This document shows, piece after piece, positions 20,152-30,515 of a stretch of DNA of 64,000 bases (position 1 is the stretch's first letter; every line of letters begins with the position of its first letter). The stretch lies in the NCBI GenBank assembly GCA_028709385.1, contig JAQVXD010000007.1, forward strand, positions 1-64,000, in the 5' to 3' direction. Below the pieces are notes generated by a model. It made no database searches. It was not told where the DNA came from and was given only the letters and a program-made list of their open reading frames with translations. A program made the translations under genes and the position numbers. This stretch comes from Fermentimonas sp. GTDB lineage: Bacteria > Bacteroidota > Bacteroidia > Bacteroidales > Dysgonomonadaceae.

Positions 20152-20354
20152 AAAAATGATGAAGTTATTGCCGCATTGGTCGATTGGGGAACTCATCAAT
20201 TAAATTTTATAAACCGAGACTCGTTCTTCGTTTCAATGGCGGGCCGCAGCCTTCGGGATTCCGATTTATCGGAACAGCGGATTACAAAGAAACAAAGGCA
20301 CTCAAATCCTGTCAAACGGAGTTTCGTCTTATTCCACCGGTGCGGCTTCTCATA
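20152..20354 (+). ncRNA. Structured RNA candidate, rod-like with a central bubble (6S RNA-like)
   Basis: 20170-20180 pairs with 20336-20346 (11 bp with GU), 20188-20194 with 20319-20325, 20226-20234 with 20289-20297 (one mismatch), 20244-20247 with 20277-20280, 20259-20263 with 20270-20274; promoter upstream and terminator downstream. Confidence 0.5.
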
Positions 20355-20402
20355 GAAAGCAGATTAGCAATAGATTTAGTCAAAATTGCAATCTGCTTTT
20401 CA
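20355..20402 (+). terminator. Terminator of the ncRNA candidate
   Basis: gaaagcagattagcaa...ttgcaatctgctttt hairpin. Confidence 0.7.
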
Positions 20403-20419
20403 TTTTATATACCCCTTAT

Positions 20420-20977
20420 ATGAATCTTGCAAAACAATATTGGGAACTATTTCTGGTATTCTTTAAAATTGGAGCCTTTACTTTTGGGGGCGGTTATGCC
20501 ATGATTCCACTCATACGCAACGAGGTTGTAAATAAAAAGAAATGGCTTGGTGATAACGAATTTATGGATATGCTGGCATTAGCACAATCTGTTCCCGGTC
20601 CTATATCACTTAATACAGCAATATTTGTAGGAAATAAAAGACTTGGTTTTAAAGGGAGTCTGTTTACAGGTGCAGGTGTAATTCTTCCTTCATTTGTGGT
20701 AATACTCCTTATTGCGATATTATTCACCCAGTTTAAGGACAATCCGGTAATTGAACGTATTTTTAAAGGTATCCGACCAGCAGTTGTTGCACTTATTGCG
20801 GCACCTCTTCTGGGTTTAGGAAAATCAGCCGGAGTCAAATTAAACAATATTTGGATTCCAATTGCTGTTGCCCTTTCAGTTTGGCTTTTAAAAGTTTCTC
20901 CCGTATATATTATTTTAATCTCAATTATTTTAGGGATCCTCTATTTTCTATTCATTAAACTTAAATCGAAAAAGTAA
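20420..20977 (+). CDS. Chromate transporter, half-size CHR domain protein
   Basis: FFKIGAFTFGGGYAMIPLIRNEVV...LALAQSVPGPISLNTAIFVG. Confidence 0.93.
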   Translation: MNLAKQYWELFLVFFKIGAFTFGGGYAMIPLIRNEVVNKKKWLGDNEFMDMLALAQSVPGPISLNTAIFVGNKRLGFKGSLFTGAGVILPSFVVILLIAILFTQFKDNPVIERIFKGIRPAVVALIAAPLLGLGKSAGVKLNNIWIPIAVALSVWLLKVSPVYIILISIILGILYFLFIKLKSKK

Positions 20978-21535
20978 ATGGAGTTGATGGATTTATACCT
21001 GCAGTTGTTTGTATCATTCATTAAAATCGGACTGTTCGGTTTCGGCGGCGGCTATGCAATGCTTCCTCTTATTCAGAGAGAAGTAGTTGATATACATGGA
21101 TGGATTAGTGTAAGCGATTTTACTGATATAGTGGCAATTTCACAGACAACCCCGGGTCCGATAGCCTTTAACTCTGCCACGTATATAGGCTACACAGCTG
21201 TTACTGAGGCAGGGTTCTCGACAGGTTACGGGATATTGGGATCAGCTGTTTGCACATTGGCTGTCAGCATCCCGTCACTTATATTAATGACATTGGTTTG
21301 CACATTCTTTTTCAGACTCAACAACAACCCATGGTTACAAGCTTCTTTGTCGGTCTTAAAACCTGCTATAATAGGTTTAATTGCTTCTGCAGCACTAATG
21401 TTGATGAACGGACATAATTTTGTTGACTATAAAAGCTGGATAATTTTCGGTGCAGTAATGATAGCATCAATTAAGAAGGTTGATCCTATACTATTGATTG
21501 TATTGTCGGGTGTTGCAGGACTAGTATTGTACTAA
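20978..21535 (+). CDS. Chromate transporter, half-size CHR domain protein
   Basis: FIKIGLFGFGGGYAMLPLIQREVV...VAISQTTPGPIAFNSATYIGY; starts directly after the preceding stop. Confidence 0.93.
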   Translation: MELMDLYLQLFVSFIKIGLFGFGGGYAMLPLIQREVVDIHGWISVSDFTDIVAISQTTPGPIAFNSATYIGYTAVTEAGFSTGYGILGSAVCTLAVSIPSLILMTLVCTFFFRLNNNPWLQASLSVLKPAIIGLIASAALMLMNGHNFVDYKSWIIFGAVMIASIKKVDPILLIVLSGVAGLVLY

Positions 21536-21648
21536 AGCCATAGTCTTATAAACAGAAGCAGTATATTTTACAAAATATTTCAGGTATAATTTATCAGTAA
21601 GGTATATTATAATAATTATCTGATAGTTTCACTTAAAGTAATGTGGAA

Positions 21649-21906
21649 TTACTCCTCTGTAGTTTCTGCTGCCTGTTCAGTTTTTTTCCTGCCGCCTCTT
21701 ATAAGTAATACCAAAAAGAAAAATAAGACAGCTGCAATAATTATCCAGAACCATAGTTTTGAGTAAAAGGGATCATTGCTGTAATCAATACTGATATCCA
21801 TTACCAAAACATCAATCTCCTCAGCTGAAAACAGACGTTCTACAGAGGAAAGAAATGCAATGAGAATTACGCTAATTATTTTACGGCTAAAAGATGCAAT
21901 TCTCAT
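21649..21906 (-). CDS. Small protein with signal sequence and one transmembrane segment, unknown function
   Basis: MRIASFSRKIISVILIAFLSSVERLFSAEE...LWFWIIIAAVLFFFLVLLIRGGRKK; internal ATG preferred over the 21930 start. Confidence 0.55.
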   Translation of the reverse strand: MRIASFSRKIISVILIAFLSSVERLFSAEEIDVLVMDISIDYSNDPFYSKLWFWIIIAAVLFFFLVLLIRGGRKKTEQAAETTEE

Positions 21907-21907
21907 A

Positions 21908-22399
21908 TCATATAGTTTTTTGATAAGCAAGTCGCTCCGACCCGTCTGAAAGGTAAATTATACCACAATACCGGAACTCCAAATTACTCAGAATCTTTTG
22001 CATGACATGGTTATTTCTGTGTGTATCAACCCTAATGTTTGGGCATTGAGTAAAACACCACTCGAAACAAGCTTTAGCCACACCTTTTTCTTTGCCGGAT
22101 GATGCAATTCTGTGAACAGTACCATAAAGTTCATCATTCAACCACTGCCCGTCGCATATTTTCAAATAAGTAGGATCTTCACCAATAATAAAACAAAATG
22201 TGCCGATAATTTCTCCGTTACTGTTTTCGCAGACAAAACTGTGACCTGCCTTTATCTCTTCACAGATAAACTGCTCTTTAGGATAACCATTTACCCACTG
22301 ACCATCGTTGCCAATACTGCGCATAAAATCACGCGCAATACCATATATCGGTATAATTTCCGGTAAGTTATTCAAAGTTGCAGGTCTGATATTAATCAT
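21908..22399 (-). CDS. GNAT family N-acetyltransferase
   Basis: MINIRPATLNNLPEIIPIYGIARDFMRSIGNDGQWVNGYP...GKEKGVAKACFEWCFTQCPNIRVDTHRNNHVMQKILSNLEFRYCG. Confidence 0.88.
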   Translation of the reverse strand: MINIRPATLNNLPEIIPIYGIARDFMRSIGNDGQWVNGYPKEQFICEEIKAGHSFVCENSNGEIIGTFCFIIGEDPTYLKICDGQWLNDELYGTVHRIASSGKEKGVAKACFEWCFTQCPNIRVDTHRNNHVMQKILSNLEFRYCGIIYLSDGSERLAYQKTI

Positions 22400-22413
22400 T
22401 GCACAAATACAGA

Positions 22414-24882
22414 TTATTTTTTTGTAGTACTCTTTCCTGTCTTAGCTTTAGTTGCCGCTGTTTTACCTGTTTTCTTTTTTCCCTTTACTGCTGTTTTACC
22501 GGCAGTTGTTTTAGTTGCAGTTGTTTTAGTTGCTGAACTATCACCGGCAGCAGCCTTTTTAGTCTTCTTACCCTTTGATTTTGTATCCTTAGCGCTTTCC
22601 TCTATAATTTTTTTACAATCTTCAAGAGTCAATTCTTTGGGATCTACTGTCTTAGGTATCTTGTAATTAGACTTCTGATATTTTATATAAGGACCGTACC
22701 TGCCGTTTAAAACCTGCAAATCTGGCTCTTCATCAAAAATCTTAATAGTCTTTTCCTTATCCTTTTTCTCTTTCTCTTCGATAAGCTCAATTGCCTCCTC
22801 AAGCTGAATCTCTAAAGGATCAACACCTTTTGGTATAGAAACAAATTTATTGTTATGTCTGACGTAAGGACCAAAACGACCTACCCCAATAACAACTTCT
22901 TTATCCCTGAACTCTCCAAGATTACGGGGAAGCTCAAATAACTTTAAGGTTTCTTCAAGTGTGATTGTTTCAATTGATTGGTGTTTCTGGAGTGAAGCGA
23001 ACAGAGGCTTATCTTCATCATCAGGTGTACCAATTTGTGCCATAGCACCATATCTGCCAATTTTCACAGATACCTGACGACCTGATTTTGGATCAGTACC
23101 CAATACCCTTTCACCTGCTCTATGCTCCATGCGCATATTTGCAGTCTCCTCCACAATAGGGTGAAAAACATCATAGAAGTCTGATATCGACTCGTTCCAT
23201 TTAGCTTTACCTTCGGCAATTTTATCAAAACCCTCTTCCACCTTAGCAGTGAAGTTATAATCAATAACAGATGGGAAATGTTCCACAAGGAAGTCATTTA
23301 CGACAATACCTATATCAGTAGGGAACAATTTATTTTTATCCGCCCCAGTAGTTTCTGTTTTTTCAGAGTCTTTAATTTTACCTTTTTTAAGAAGAAGCAC
23401 ATTAAAATTTCTCGGATCACCATCAATACTTTTTTTCTCAACATACTCCCTGTTGATAATAGTAGAGATAGTAGGCGCATAAGTTGAAGGACGGCCAATT
23501 CCCAGTTCCTCCATTTTTCTTACCAGAGCAGCCTCAGAATAACGTGCAAGTCGCTGTGTGAATCGTTCTGTTGCACTAACTTCCTGCATTTCCAGCATTT
23601 CACCCTTTTTTATCGGAGGCAATAGTCCTTCCTCTTTATCACCGTTCTCATCATCAGTACCTTCGAGATACACCCTGAGAAAACCATCAAACTTTATAAC
23701 CTCTCCATTAGCTACAAATCTCCCGTCTGAATTTGATATAGAAATATTGGCAGTGGTGCGCTCAAGCTCAGCATCCGCCATTTGTGAAGCAATAGTACGC
23801 TTCCAGATAAGATTATATAGTTTTTGCTCCTGAGCTGTACCGCCAACCTCATGTTCACTGATAAAGGTGGGACGTATAGCCTCGTGAGCCTCTTGTGCTC
23901 CCTTGGATTTAGTGGTGTACTGACGGGTTTTATGATACTTTTCACCATACTGATCAATTATTTCAGTCTTGGCAGTACCTATTGCCAAACCCGACAAATT
24001 TACAGAGTCGGTTCTCATATATGTAATCTTACCCGATTCGTACAGTCGCTGTGCAACCATCATTGTCTGCCCTACCGAGAAACCGAGTTTACGTGAAGCT
24101 TCCTGCTGAAGTGTAGAAGTGGTAAAAGGAGCTGCAGGAGTTTTTTTAGCAGGTTTGGTTACTACATCTTCAATTGAGAATTCCGAAGTTTTTAATTTTT
24201 CCAGAAGCTCAAGAGCCTCTTCTTTTGTTTTGAGACGTTTGTTGTATTCAGCTTTTATTTCGTAAGTCTGTCCGTTTTCCTCTTTTGTGAAAACACCGAC
24301 TATCCTGTATGACGCTTCTGAATTAAAGTTTTGTATTTCACGCTCACGCTCAACAATCAATCTTACGGCAACAGATTGTACGCGACCTGCCGATAGAGCC
24401 GGTTTTATTTTTCTCCATAACACGGGGGACAATTCAAACCCTACTATCCTGTCCAATACACGCCGTGCCTGCTGAGCATCAACCAGATTCCGGTCTATTT
24501 TCCTCGGATTTTTTATTGCTTCCTGAATAGCATTCTTCGTGATTTCGTGGAACACTATTCGTTTTGTATTTTCCTCTTTGAGTTCAAGAGTTTCAAAAAG
24601 ATGCCAGGATATTGCCTCACCTTCACGGTCCTCATCAGATGCCAGCCATACAGTATCAGCTTTTTTTGCAGCCTCTTTTAATTCTGATACAACCTTCTTT
24701 TTATCTGCAGGAACCTCATAAATAGGCTTAAAACCATTTTCAATATCTATACTAAAATCTTTCTTCTTCAAGTCACGTATATGCCCATAACTCGACATAA
24801 CATTATAATCTTTTCCAAGAAATTTCTCTATTGTTTTTGCTTTCGCAGGTGACTCAACAATAACCAGGTTCTTTTCCATCAA
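22414..24882 (-). CDS. topA: DNA topoisomerase I
   Basis: KNLVIVESPAKAKTIEKFLGKDYNVMSSYGHIRDL; LASDEDREGEAISWHL; YESGKITYMRTDS active-site motif; Lys/Thr-rich C-terminus. Confidence 0.98.
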   Translation of the reverse strand: MMEKNLVIVESPAKAKTIEKFLGKDYNVMSSYGHIRDLKKKDFSIDIENGFKPIYEVPADKKKVVSELKEAAKKADTVWLASDEDREGEAISWHLFETLELKEENTKRIVFHEITKNAIQEAIKNPRKIDRNLVDAQQARRVLDRIVGFELSPVLWRKIKPALSAGRVQSVAVRLIVEREREIQNFNSEASYRIVGVFTKEENGQTYEIKAEYNKRLKTKEEALELLEKLKTSEFSIEDVVTKPAKKTPAAPFTTSTLQQEASRKLGFSVGQTMMVAQRLYESGKITYMRTDSVNLSGLAIGTAKTEIIDQYGEKYHKTRQYTTKSKGAQEAHEAIRPTFISEHEVGGTAQEQKLYNLIWKRTIASQMADAELERTTANISISNSDGRFVANGEVIKFDGFLRVYLEGTDDENGDKEEGLLPPIKKGEMLEMQEVSATERFTQRLARYSEAALVRKMEELGIGRPSTYAPTISTIINREYVEKKSIDGDPRNFNVLLLKKGKIKDSEKTETTGADKNKLFPTDIGIVVNDFLVEHFPSVIDYNFTAKVEEGFDKIAEGKAKWNESISDFYDVFHPIVEETANMRMEHRAGERVLGTDPKSGRQVSVKIGRYGAMAQIGTPDDEDKPLFASLQKHQSIETITLEETLKLFELPRNLGEFRDKEVVIGVGRFGPYVRHNNKFVSIPKGVDPLEIQLEEAIELIEEKEKKDKEKTIKIFDEEPDLQVLNGRYGPYIKYQKSNYKIPKTVDPKELTLEDCKKIIEESAKDTKSKGKKTKKAAAGDSSATKTTATKTTAGKTAVKGKKKTGKTAATKAKTGKSTTKK

Positions 24883-25036
24883 TTGTTCTTTATTCTATAT
24901 CTTTTTGTAAGCACTTAGCTTTCAAAGCAGTAATTTACTGCTCCTTTTTGGGTGCAAAAGTAGTAATTTTGTGTAAGCAACAACAGTTTTTTCAGAATTT
25001 CCTTGATTATTAAGCAATTTTTATAAGAAAACTAAA

Positions 25037-25639
25037 CTATTTATTTTCATTTACCACCACTCCATATATAGATGAGAGCATTTCTGACAGTTGTGCAGTA
25101 AGTGAGCGGCGAACTCTAAGCTTCATATGGCACGACTCTTTGAAATCCTGAGTCCATTGCACCTCTTCAAACTGTTTCAGTACGCGCATAACATCATTCA
25201 GATTAATATATTCAAAATCAATTACTATGATATCATCAACAGTCTTTGTAATTATCTCTGCATTTGAGATTGCATCCGCAGCCGCCTCCTTATAAGCTTT
25301 AATCAAACCTCCCGTGCCAAGTAATGTCCCGCCAAAATAACGCACTACCAGTATAAGGACATCAGTAAGTTCTGACGAGTTAATCTGTCCCAATATTGGC
25401 TTACCGGCTGTACCTGAAGGCTCACCATCATCATTAAACCGAAACTCTTCACGTTCCCAGCCTATCATATATGCCCAGCAAACATGGCGGGCATTATAAT
25501 ACTTTTTACGATATTCATCCAATATTTCCATCGCTTCGTCAGCACTCTTCACCGGAAAAATAAAAGATAAGAACTTACTTTTCTTTTCGTTGATATAGCC
25601 CTCAGCAGGTCCGGAAATGGTTTTATAGCTGTCGTCCAT
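25037..25639 (-). CDS. YigZ/IMPACT family protein
   Basis: DSYKTISGPAEGYINEKKSKFLSFIFPV...EFRFNDDGEPSGTAGKPILGQI...LVVRYFGGTLLGTGGLIKAYKEAA; internal ATG at 25639 preferred. Confidence 0.93.
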   Translation of the reverse strand: MDDSYKTISGPAEGYINEKKSKFLSFIFPVKSADEAMEILDEYRKKYYNARHVCWAYMIGWEREEFRFNDDGEPSGTAGKPILGQINSSELTDVLILVVRYFGGTLLGTGGLIKAYKEAAADAISNAEIITKTVDDIIVIDFEYINLNDVMRVLKQFEEVQWTQDFKESCHMKLRVRRSLTAQLSEMLSSIYGVVVNENK

Positions 25640-25713
25640 ACAACAAAAATAACACAATTTAGGAATAGCAGCAAACAGTTGTGTAAAATGAATACTCCTG
25701 ACAGTCACATCAC

Positions 25714-27525
25714 TTAAACAGCAATAGTGTCGAGCATCTTATCCAGATTAAGGCTGCGCGCTGACGCGTCAAATATCTTCCTGTACTCCCCTTTTAATTT
25801 ATAAAGAGACTCATGCGAACCGCTTTCAACAAGTTTGCCCTCTTCTAATACATGAATCACATCCGCATCCACTATCTGCGACAAAGAGTGAGAGATTATC
25901 ACAACCGTACGTCCCTCCTTAATAGCATCAAGACTCATTTTGATATGCTCTGTAGCTATTGCATCCAGACTGGCAGTGGGCTCATCAAGGAAAATCACAG
26001 GCGGGTTCTTCAGAAACAGGCGGGCTATGGCAATACGCTGCTGCTGCCCGCCACTCAAGTTTGATGCATCTGTTTTATATCCCTCAGGCAGCAACAACAC
26101 CTGATCATGCAGAAAAGCTTTTTTTGATGCTTCTATCACCTCTTCATGAGTTGCTTCTATCTTTCCATACTTGATGTTATCATATATAGTACCCTTAAAT
26201 ATATGGTTTTTCTGCAATACTAAACCGATATTATTGCGTAACGACCCGTTTTCGTAACTCTCCAGATCAATCCCATCCAGTGTAATAATTCCACTATCAG
26301 GTTTATAAAACTTACATAGCAAGTTAATCAGAGTACTCTTTCCTGCACCACTCAACCCTACAATGGCTGTAGTCTTTCCTTTTTCAAGAGTCAGGCTTAC
26401 ATTTGTTAGAGCCTTCTTTCCATTGGGGTAAGTGAAACTTACGTTACTCACTTCAAACTGACCCTTCACGTTTACAGCTTTAACATTACCACCCACCTCA
26501 ACAGCACTGTCATTATCCAGCACTTCAAAAAAACCATCAGCATAAATCAGAGCATCGTTTATCTGATCATAAATCCTGTGAAGCTGACTGATTGGTGCAG
26601 AGACATTACGGAATAGCATAATGTGCATCATTATGGCGCCGATACCCATCTGTCCGTTGAGTACCAAGTATACAGTAAGTATAATAATTAATACTACCCC
26701 TATTTGCTGAATGAACGACTTAAGGCTCTCGAACACATAACTCGTACGGCGCGTCTGTAACTGATTTTCCAGCATCTCCATCTGCACCTCGTACTGTTTT
26801 TCTCCCTCCATTTTCTCCCGAACGAAACTTTTAATAACAGTGATTGAGTCGATAATATTAATGAGTCCGTGATTCTTGCGCTCACGTTGCCCCCTCAACT
26901 GCATTCGCCAGCCTTTAAGTCGATGTGCCTGACGCTGACTAACGAAGAAATATATCGGTATTACAACAAGAGCCGTCAACCCCACATAAAAATTAGCATT
27001 AAACATCACCACCAGTGCAATAATAGCTGTTGAGAAGAGAGGCAAAATATCGATAAAGAAGTTTTGAACCAATCTGATCAAACTTTCCACCCCACGATTG
27101 ATACGTGTCTCTAAATATCCGGTCTGATTATCAGGCTCTGCAAAAAAAGACATCTTATAGGTCAGCAACCTGTCCACAGCCTTTTGTGACAAGTCGCTCC
27201 CCACCCTGATACGTATTTTCTCGCCAAAGTATTTCTGACCAAACTGTATACCAATATTAAGCAACTCGTTGGCAAGCATTATAGCCGATATAATCAACAG
27301 CAGCCTCATCCCGTTTTCAAATGGATCAGGCTGACGAAGCAACTCCTCCACACGGTTTATTGTTTCATTCACCAAAAGAGGATTCACCTGAGCAGCAAAG
27401 GACCCTATCAGTGTAAGAAAAAGAGTTCCTGCAATCATACCTTTGTAAGGTTTCACAAATGGCAACAGGTTTCGGAAAAGAGCTTTAAAAGATTGGGAAT
27501 AAGTATCATTTTTTTTCATCTGCAA
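25714..27525 (-). CDS. ABC transporter, fused permease/ATP-binding
   Basis: Six TM region; Walker A GLSGAGKST, signature LSGGQQQRIAIARL, Walker B PPVIFLDEPTASLD. Confidence 0.96.
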   Translation of the reverse strand: MQMKKNDTYSQSFKALFRNLLPFVKPYKGMIAGTLFLTLIGSFAAQVNPLLVNETINRVEELLRQPDPFENGMRLLLIISAIMLANELLNIGIQFGQKYFGEKIRIRVGSDLSQKAVDRLLTYKMSFFAEPDNQTGYLETRINRGVESLIRLVQNFFIDILPLFSTAIIALVVMFNANFYVGLTALVVIPIYFFVSQRQAHRLKGWRMQLRGQRERKNHGLINIIDSITVIKSFVREKMEGEKQYEVQMEMLENQLQTRRTSYVFESLKSFIQQIGVVLIIILTVYLVLNGQMGIGAIMMHIMLFRNVSAPISQLHRIYDQINDALIYADGFFEVLDNDSAVEVGGNVKAVNVKGQFEVSNVSFTYPNGKKALTNVSLTLEKGKTTAIVGLSGAGKSTLINLLCKFYKPDSGIITLDGIDLESYENGSLRNNIGLVLQKNHIFKGTIYDNIKYGKIEATHEEVIEASKKAFLHDQVLLLPEGYKTDASNLSGGQQQRIAIARLFLKNPPVIFLDEPTASLDAIATEHIKMSLDAIKEGRTVVIISHSLSQIVDADVIHVLEEGKLVESGSHESLYKLKGEYRKIFDASARSLNLDKMLDTIAV

Positions 27526-27570
27526 TTGGACTCAAAACACACTTGAAAGTTTAACTACAAGTATTTAACA

Positions 27571-27602
27571 AAGAAAAGCGACACCTTTTCGGGCATCGCT
27601 GA
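27571..27602 (-). terminator. Terminator downstream of nrdJ
   Basis: Minus strand agcgatgcc-cgaaaa-ggtgtcgcttttctt, 9 bp stem. Confidence 0.8.
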
Positions 27603-27638
27603 TTCAATTTATTATAAAAACCAAAGTTTTCTACATTA

Positions 27639-30185
27639 TCAACACTTTGAAGCACCGCAATTGCGACACTTCAGGCACCCTTCCTCATAAACAAGAGTTT
27701 CATGTCCGCAAACTGGGCATTTTTGACCCTTAGCCTCAGTCTCGTTTGGCAGATATTTCTTAAGTGCCCGCTCAACACCATTCTTCCAGGTATTAATAGT
27801 TTCGCTGTCCAGCTCAAGTCCCGACACCAGCTTAATAACCTGATCTATAGGCATACCGTAACGAAGAACACCCGAAATAAGTTTTGCATAATTCCAGAAC
27901 TCTGGGTTGAATTTTCCGTCCAGTCCTTCAATAGTTACTTTATAACCACGTCGATTCTGAAACTGGAAATCATAATGCTTCCTGCCATCATTATCATATG
28001 CTTTTATGATTTTACCTGATGTAACGCTCTTTGGAATCATTATACCATCATCCTCATCGTTTATACCGGTAAAGATCTCATAAGGTCTGCCATTAAGCAA
28101 TCCGATAAATGCGATCCACTTCTCCTTATTATTCTGAAACTTAATAACGTCTGCATCAAGCTCAATAGGTCGTGAAGTTAAAATAGGAGGCATTTCGAAA
28201 CAGTCATCATCACTTTTTTTCTCTTTCTCTTCTGCATCACCATTAGAAATTAAAACACCCGATCTTGAACCGTCACGATAAACAGTACACCCTTTGCACC
28301 CACTCTTCCAAGCCTCCAGATATAATTCACCCACAAGCTCTTCCGATACATCATTAGGCAGATTGATAGTAACACTTATTGAGTGGTCAACCCATTTCTG
28401 TACACGCCCCTGCATACGAACCTTCTGCAGCCAGTCCACATCATTCGATGTAGCTTTATAATATGGTGATTTAGCAACCAGTTCATCAATTTCAGCATTT
28501 GTATATTTTTTAGTAGTCTCATAGCCGTTTGCCTCCATCCAGGTCACAAATTTGTGATGAAACACGGTATATTCTTCCCACGAATCCCCGTTTTCGTCAA
28601 CAAAATCAATTTTCACATCCCTGTCATTAGGATTCACTTTACGCCTGCGGGTATAAACAGGAAGAAACACAGGTTCAATACCGGAAGTTGTCTGAGACAT
28701 CAGACTGGTGGTGCCTGTTGGTGCTATCGTGAGACAAGCGATATTTCTTCTGCCATACTTAACCATATTTTCATACATCTGAGGACTTGCATCTTTCAGG
28801 CGATTAATAAATGGATTATTTTTCTCACGCTCAGCATCAAAAATTTCAAAAGCACCTCTTTCTTTAGCCATTTGCACTGAAGAAGTATATGCATTTATAG
28901 CTACTTCGCGGTGCACCTTTTCTGAGAAGTCATTGCCCTCGTCTGTTCCGTATCTAATTCCTAAAGCTGCAAGCATATCGCCTTCTGCAGTAATCCCGAC
29001 ACCGGTACGGCGACCTTGTAAAGTTTTACGCTGTATCTTCTTCCAAAGATTTCTCTCAGTAAATTTCACCTCTTCCGTTTCTGGGTCAGCATCTATTTTT
29101 TCGAGAATCTTATCAATCTTCTCAGCTTCCAGATCAACAATATCATCCATAATCCGCTGTGCCAGCTGTACATGCTTTCCGAACAGCTCGAAGTTGAAAT
29201 ATGCATTCTCTGTAAAAGGATTCACCACGTATGAATACAGATTAATTGCAAGCAAACGACAGCTGTCGTAAGTACACAATGGAATCTCACCACAAGGATT
29301 GGTAGATACAGTTTTAAAACCGAGGTCGGCATAACAGTCGGGCACCGATTCCCGAATTATGGTATCCCAGAACAGGACTCCCGGCTCTGCCGATCTCCAT
29401 GCATTATGTACAATCTTTTCCCATAACTTTTGAGCATCAATTGTTTTCTCATACTTAGGTTTATCTGAGTTAACCGGAAACTTTTGTTGATAGGTCTCAC
29501 CCTTTGAAACTGCTTCCATAAAAGCATCATCAATTTTTACCGAGATATTTGCACCGGTTACCTTGCCCTGCTCCAATTTTGCATCTATGAAATCCTCTGA
29601 GTCAGGATGCCCTATAGAAACACTAAGCATTAATGCACCGCGACGGCCATCCTGCGCCACCTCACGAGTGGAGTTTGAATAGCGTTCCATAAATGGAACC
29701 AAACCGGTTGATGTAAGTGCAGAGTTTTTTACAGGCGAGCCTTTAGGGCGGATATGAGATAAGTCGTGACCCACCCCACCCCGACGTTTCATCAATTGCA
29801 CCTGTTCTTCATCAATACGGATGATCGCGCCGTACGAGTCGGCACTTCCATCCATCCCGATCACAAAACAGTTAGACAACGATGCAACCTGAAAATCGTT
29901 ACCGATACCAGTCATCGGACTACCTTGTGGGATAATATATTTAAAGCGATCAAACAGATCAAAAAGTTCCTGTTCGCTTAAAGGATTTTCATATTTCTTT
30001 TCAATCCTTGCAACCTCTTTTGCAAGTCTCCAATGCATATCCTCGGGAGTCTTTTCATAAATTACACCCTGACTGTCTTTAAGCGCATACTTGCTTACCC
30101 ACACCTTGGCAGCGAGTTCATCTCCGCTAAAATACTCAAGCGATGCCTTATACGCTTCGTCGAAAGTGTATGTCTTCTTTTTCAT
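27639..30185 (-). CDS. nrdJ: Adenosylcobalamin-dependent (class II) ribonucleoside-diphosphate reductase
   Basis: KRRGGVGHDLSHIRPKGSPVKNSALTSTG; NPCGEIPL active site; C-terminal zinc ribbon CPVCGHETLVYEEGCLKCRNCGASKC. Confidence 0.94.
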   Translation of the reverse strand: MKKKTYTFDEAYKASLEYFSGDELAAKVWVSKYALKDSQGVIYEKTPEDMHWRLAKEVARIEKKYENPLSEQELFDLFDRFKYIIPQGSPMTGIGNDFQVASLSNCFVIGMDGSADSYGAIIRIDEEQVQLMKRRGGVGHDLSHIRPKGSPVKNSALTSTGLVPFMERYSNSTREVAQDGRRGALMLSVSIGHPDSEDFIDAKLEQGKVTGANISVKIDDAFMEAVSKGETYQQKFPVNSDKPKYEKTIDAQKLWEKIVHNAWRSAEPGVLFWDTIIRESVPDCYADLGFKTVSTNPCGEIPLCTYDSCRLLAINLYSYVVNPFTENAYFNFELFGKHVQLAQRIMDDIVDLEAEKIDKILEKIDADPETEEVKFTERNLWKKIQRKTLQGRRTGVGITAEGDMLAALGIRYGTDEGNDFSEKVHREVAINAYTSSVQMAKERGAFEIFDAEREKNNPFINRLKDASPQMYENMVKYGRRNIACLTIAPTGTTSLMSQTTSGIEPVFLPVYTRRRKVNPNDRDVKIDFVDENGDSWEEYTVFHHKFVTWMEANGYETTKKYTNAEIDELVAKSPYYKATSNDVDWLQKVRMQGRVQKWVDHSISVTINLPNDVSEELVGELYLEAWKSGCKGCTVYRDGSRSGVLISNGDAEEKEKKSDDDCFEMPPILTSRPIELDADVIKFQNNKEKWIAFIGLLNGRPYEIFTGINDEDDGIMIPKSVTSGKIIKAYDNDGRKHYDFQFQNRRGYKVTIEGLDGKFNPEFWNYAKLISGVLRYGMPIDQVIKLVSGLELDSETINTWKNGVERALKKYLPNETEAKGQKCPVCGHETLVYEEGCLKCRNCGASKC

Positions 30186-30515
30186 AAGCTAATGGTTTTA
30201 CTAAAAAAAATAAATAATTCACTGCTAATAAGTAATCACAATGAATTTTGATTTTCCGAAATCTGATATTTTTCATTGTCAGACTTATTTGGCCATGCAA
30301 GTTTATTGAAAGTTTCTAAGAATGCAAAATATTTACAAATATATTTATCAACAATCATGCAAACTTTTCTAAAATAAATTGTATTACTCTGATTACATGC
30401 GTTTTAAAAATTCAACTTAGACGAAATGTTTTCCAATTGAGCAAACTATGCTGATTTATAGACAGATGAAATAAACAAGTAAATTAAAGAAAAAAATCCA
30501 TAAAAGTGAAGAAAA

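Noticed and set aside
20143-20423. ORFs 20143-20355 and 20184-20423 as genes
   Set aside because: They overlap each other in different frames, lack a recognisable family, and lie in the region better explained by RNA base-pairing.
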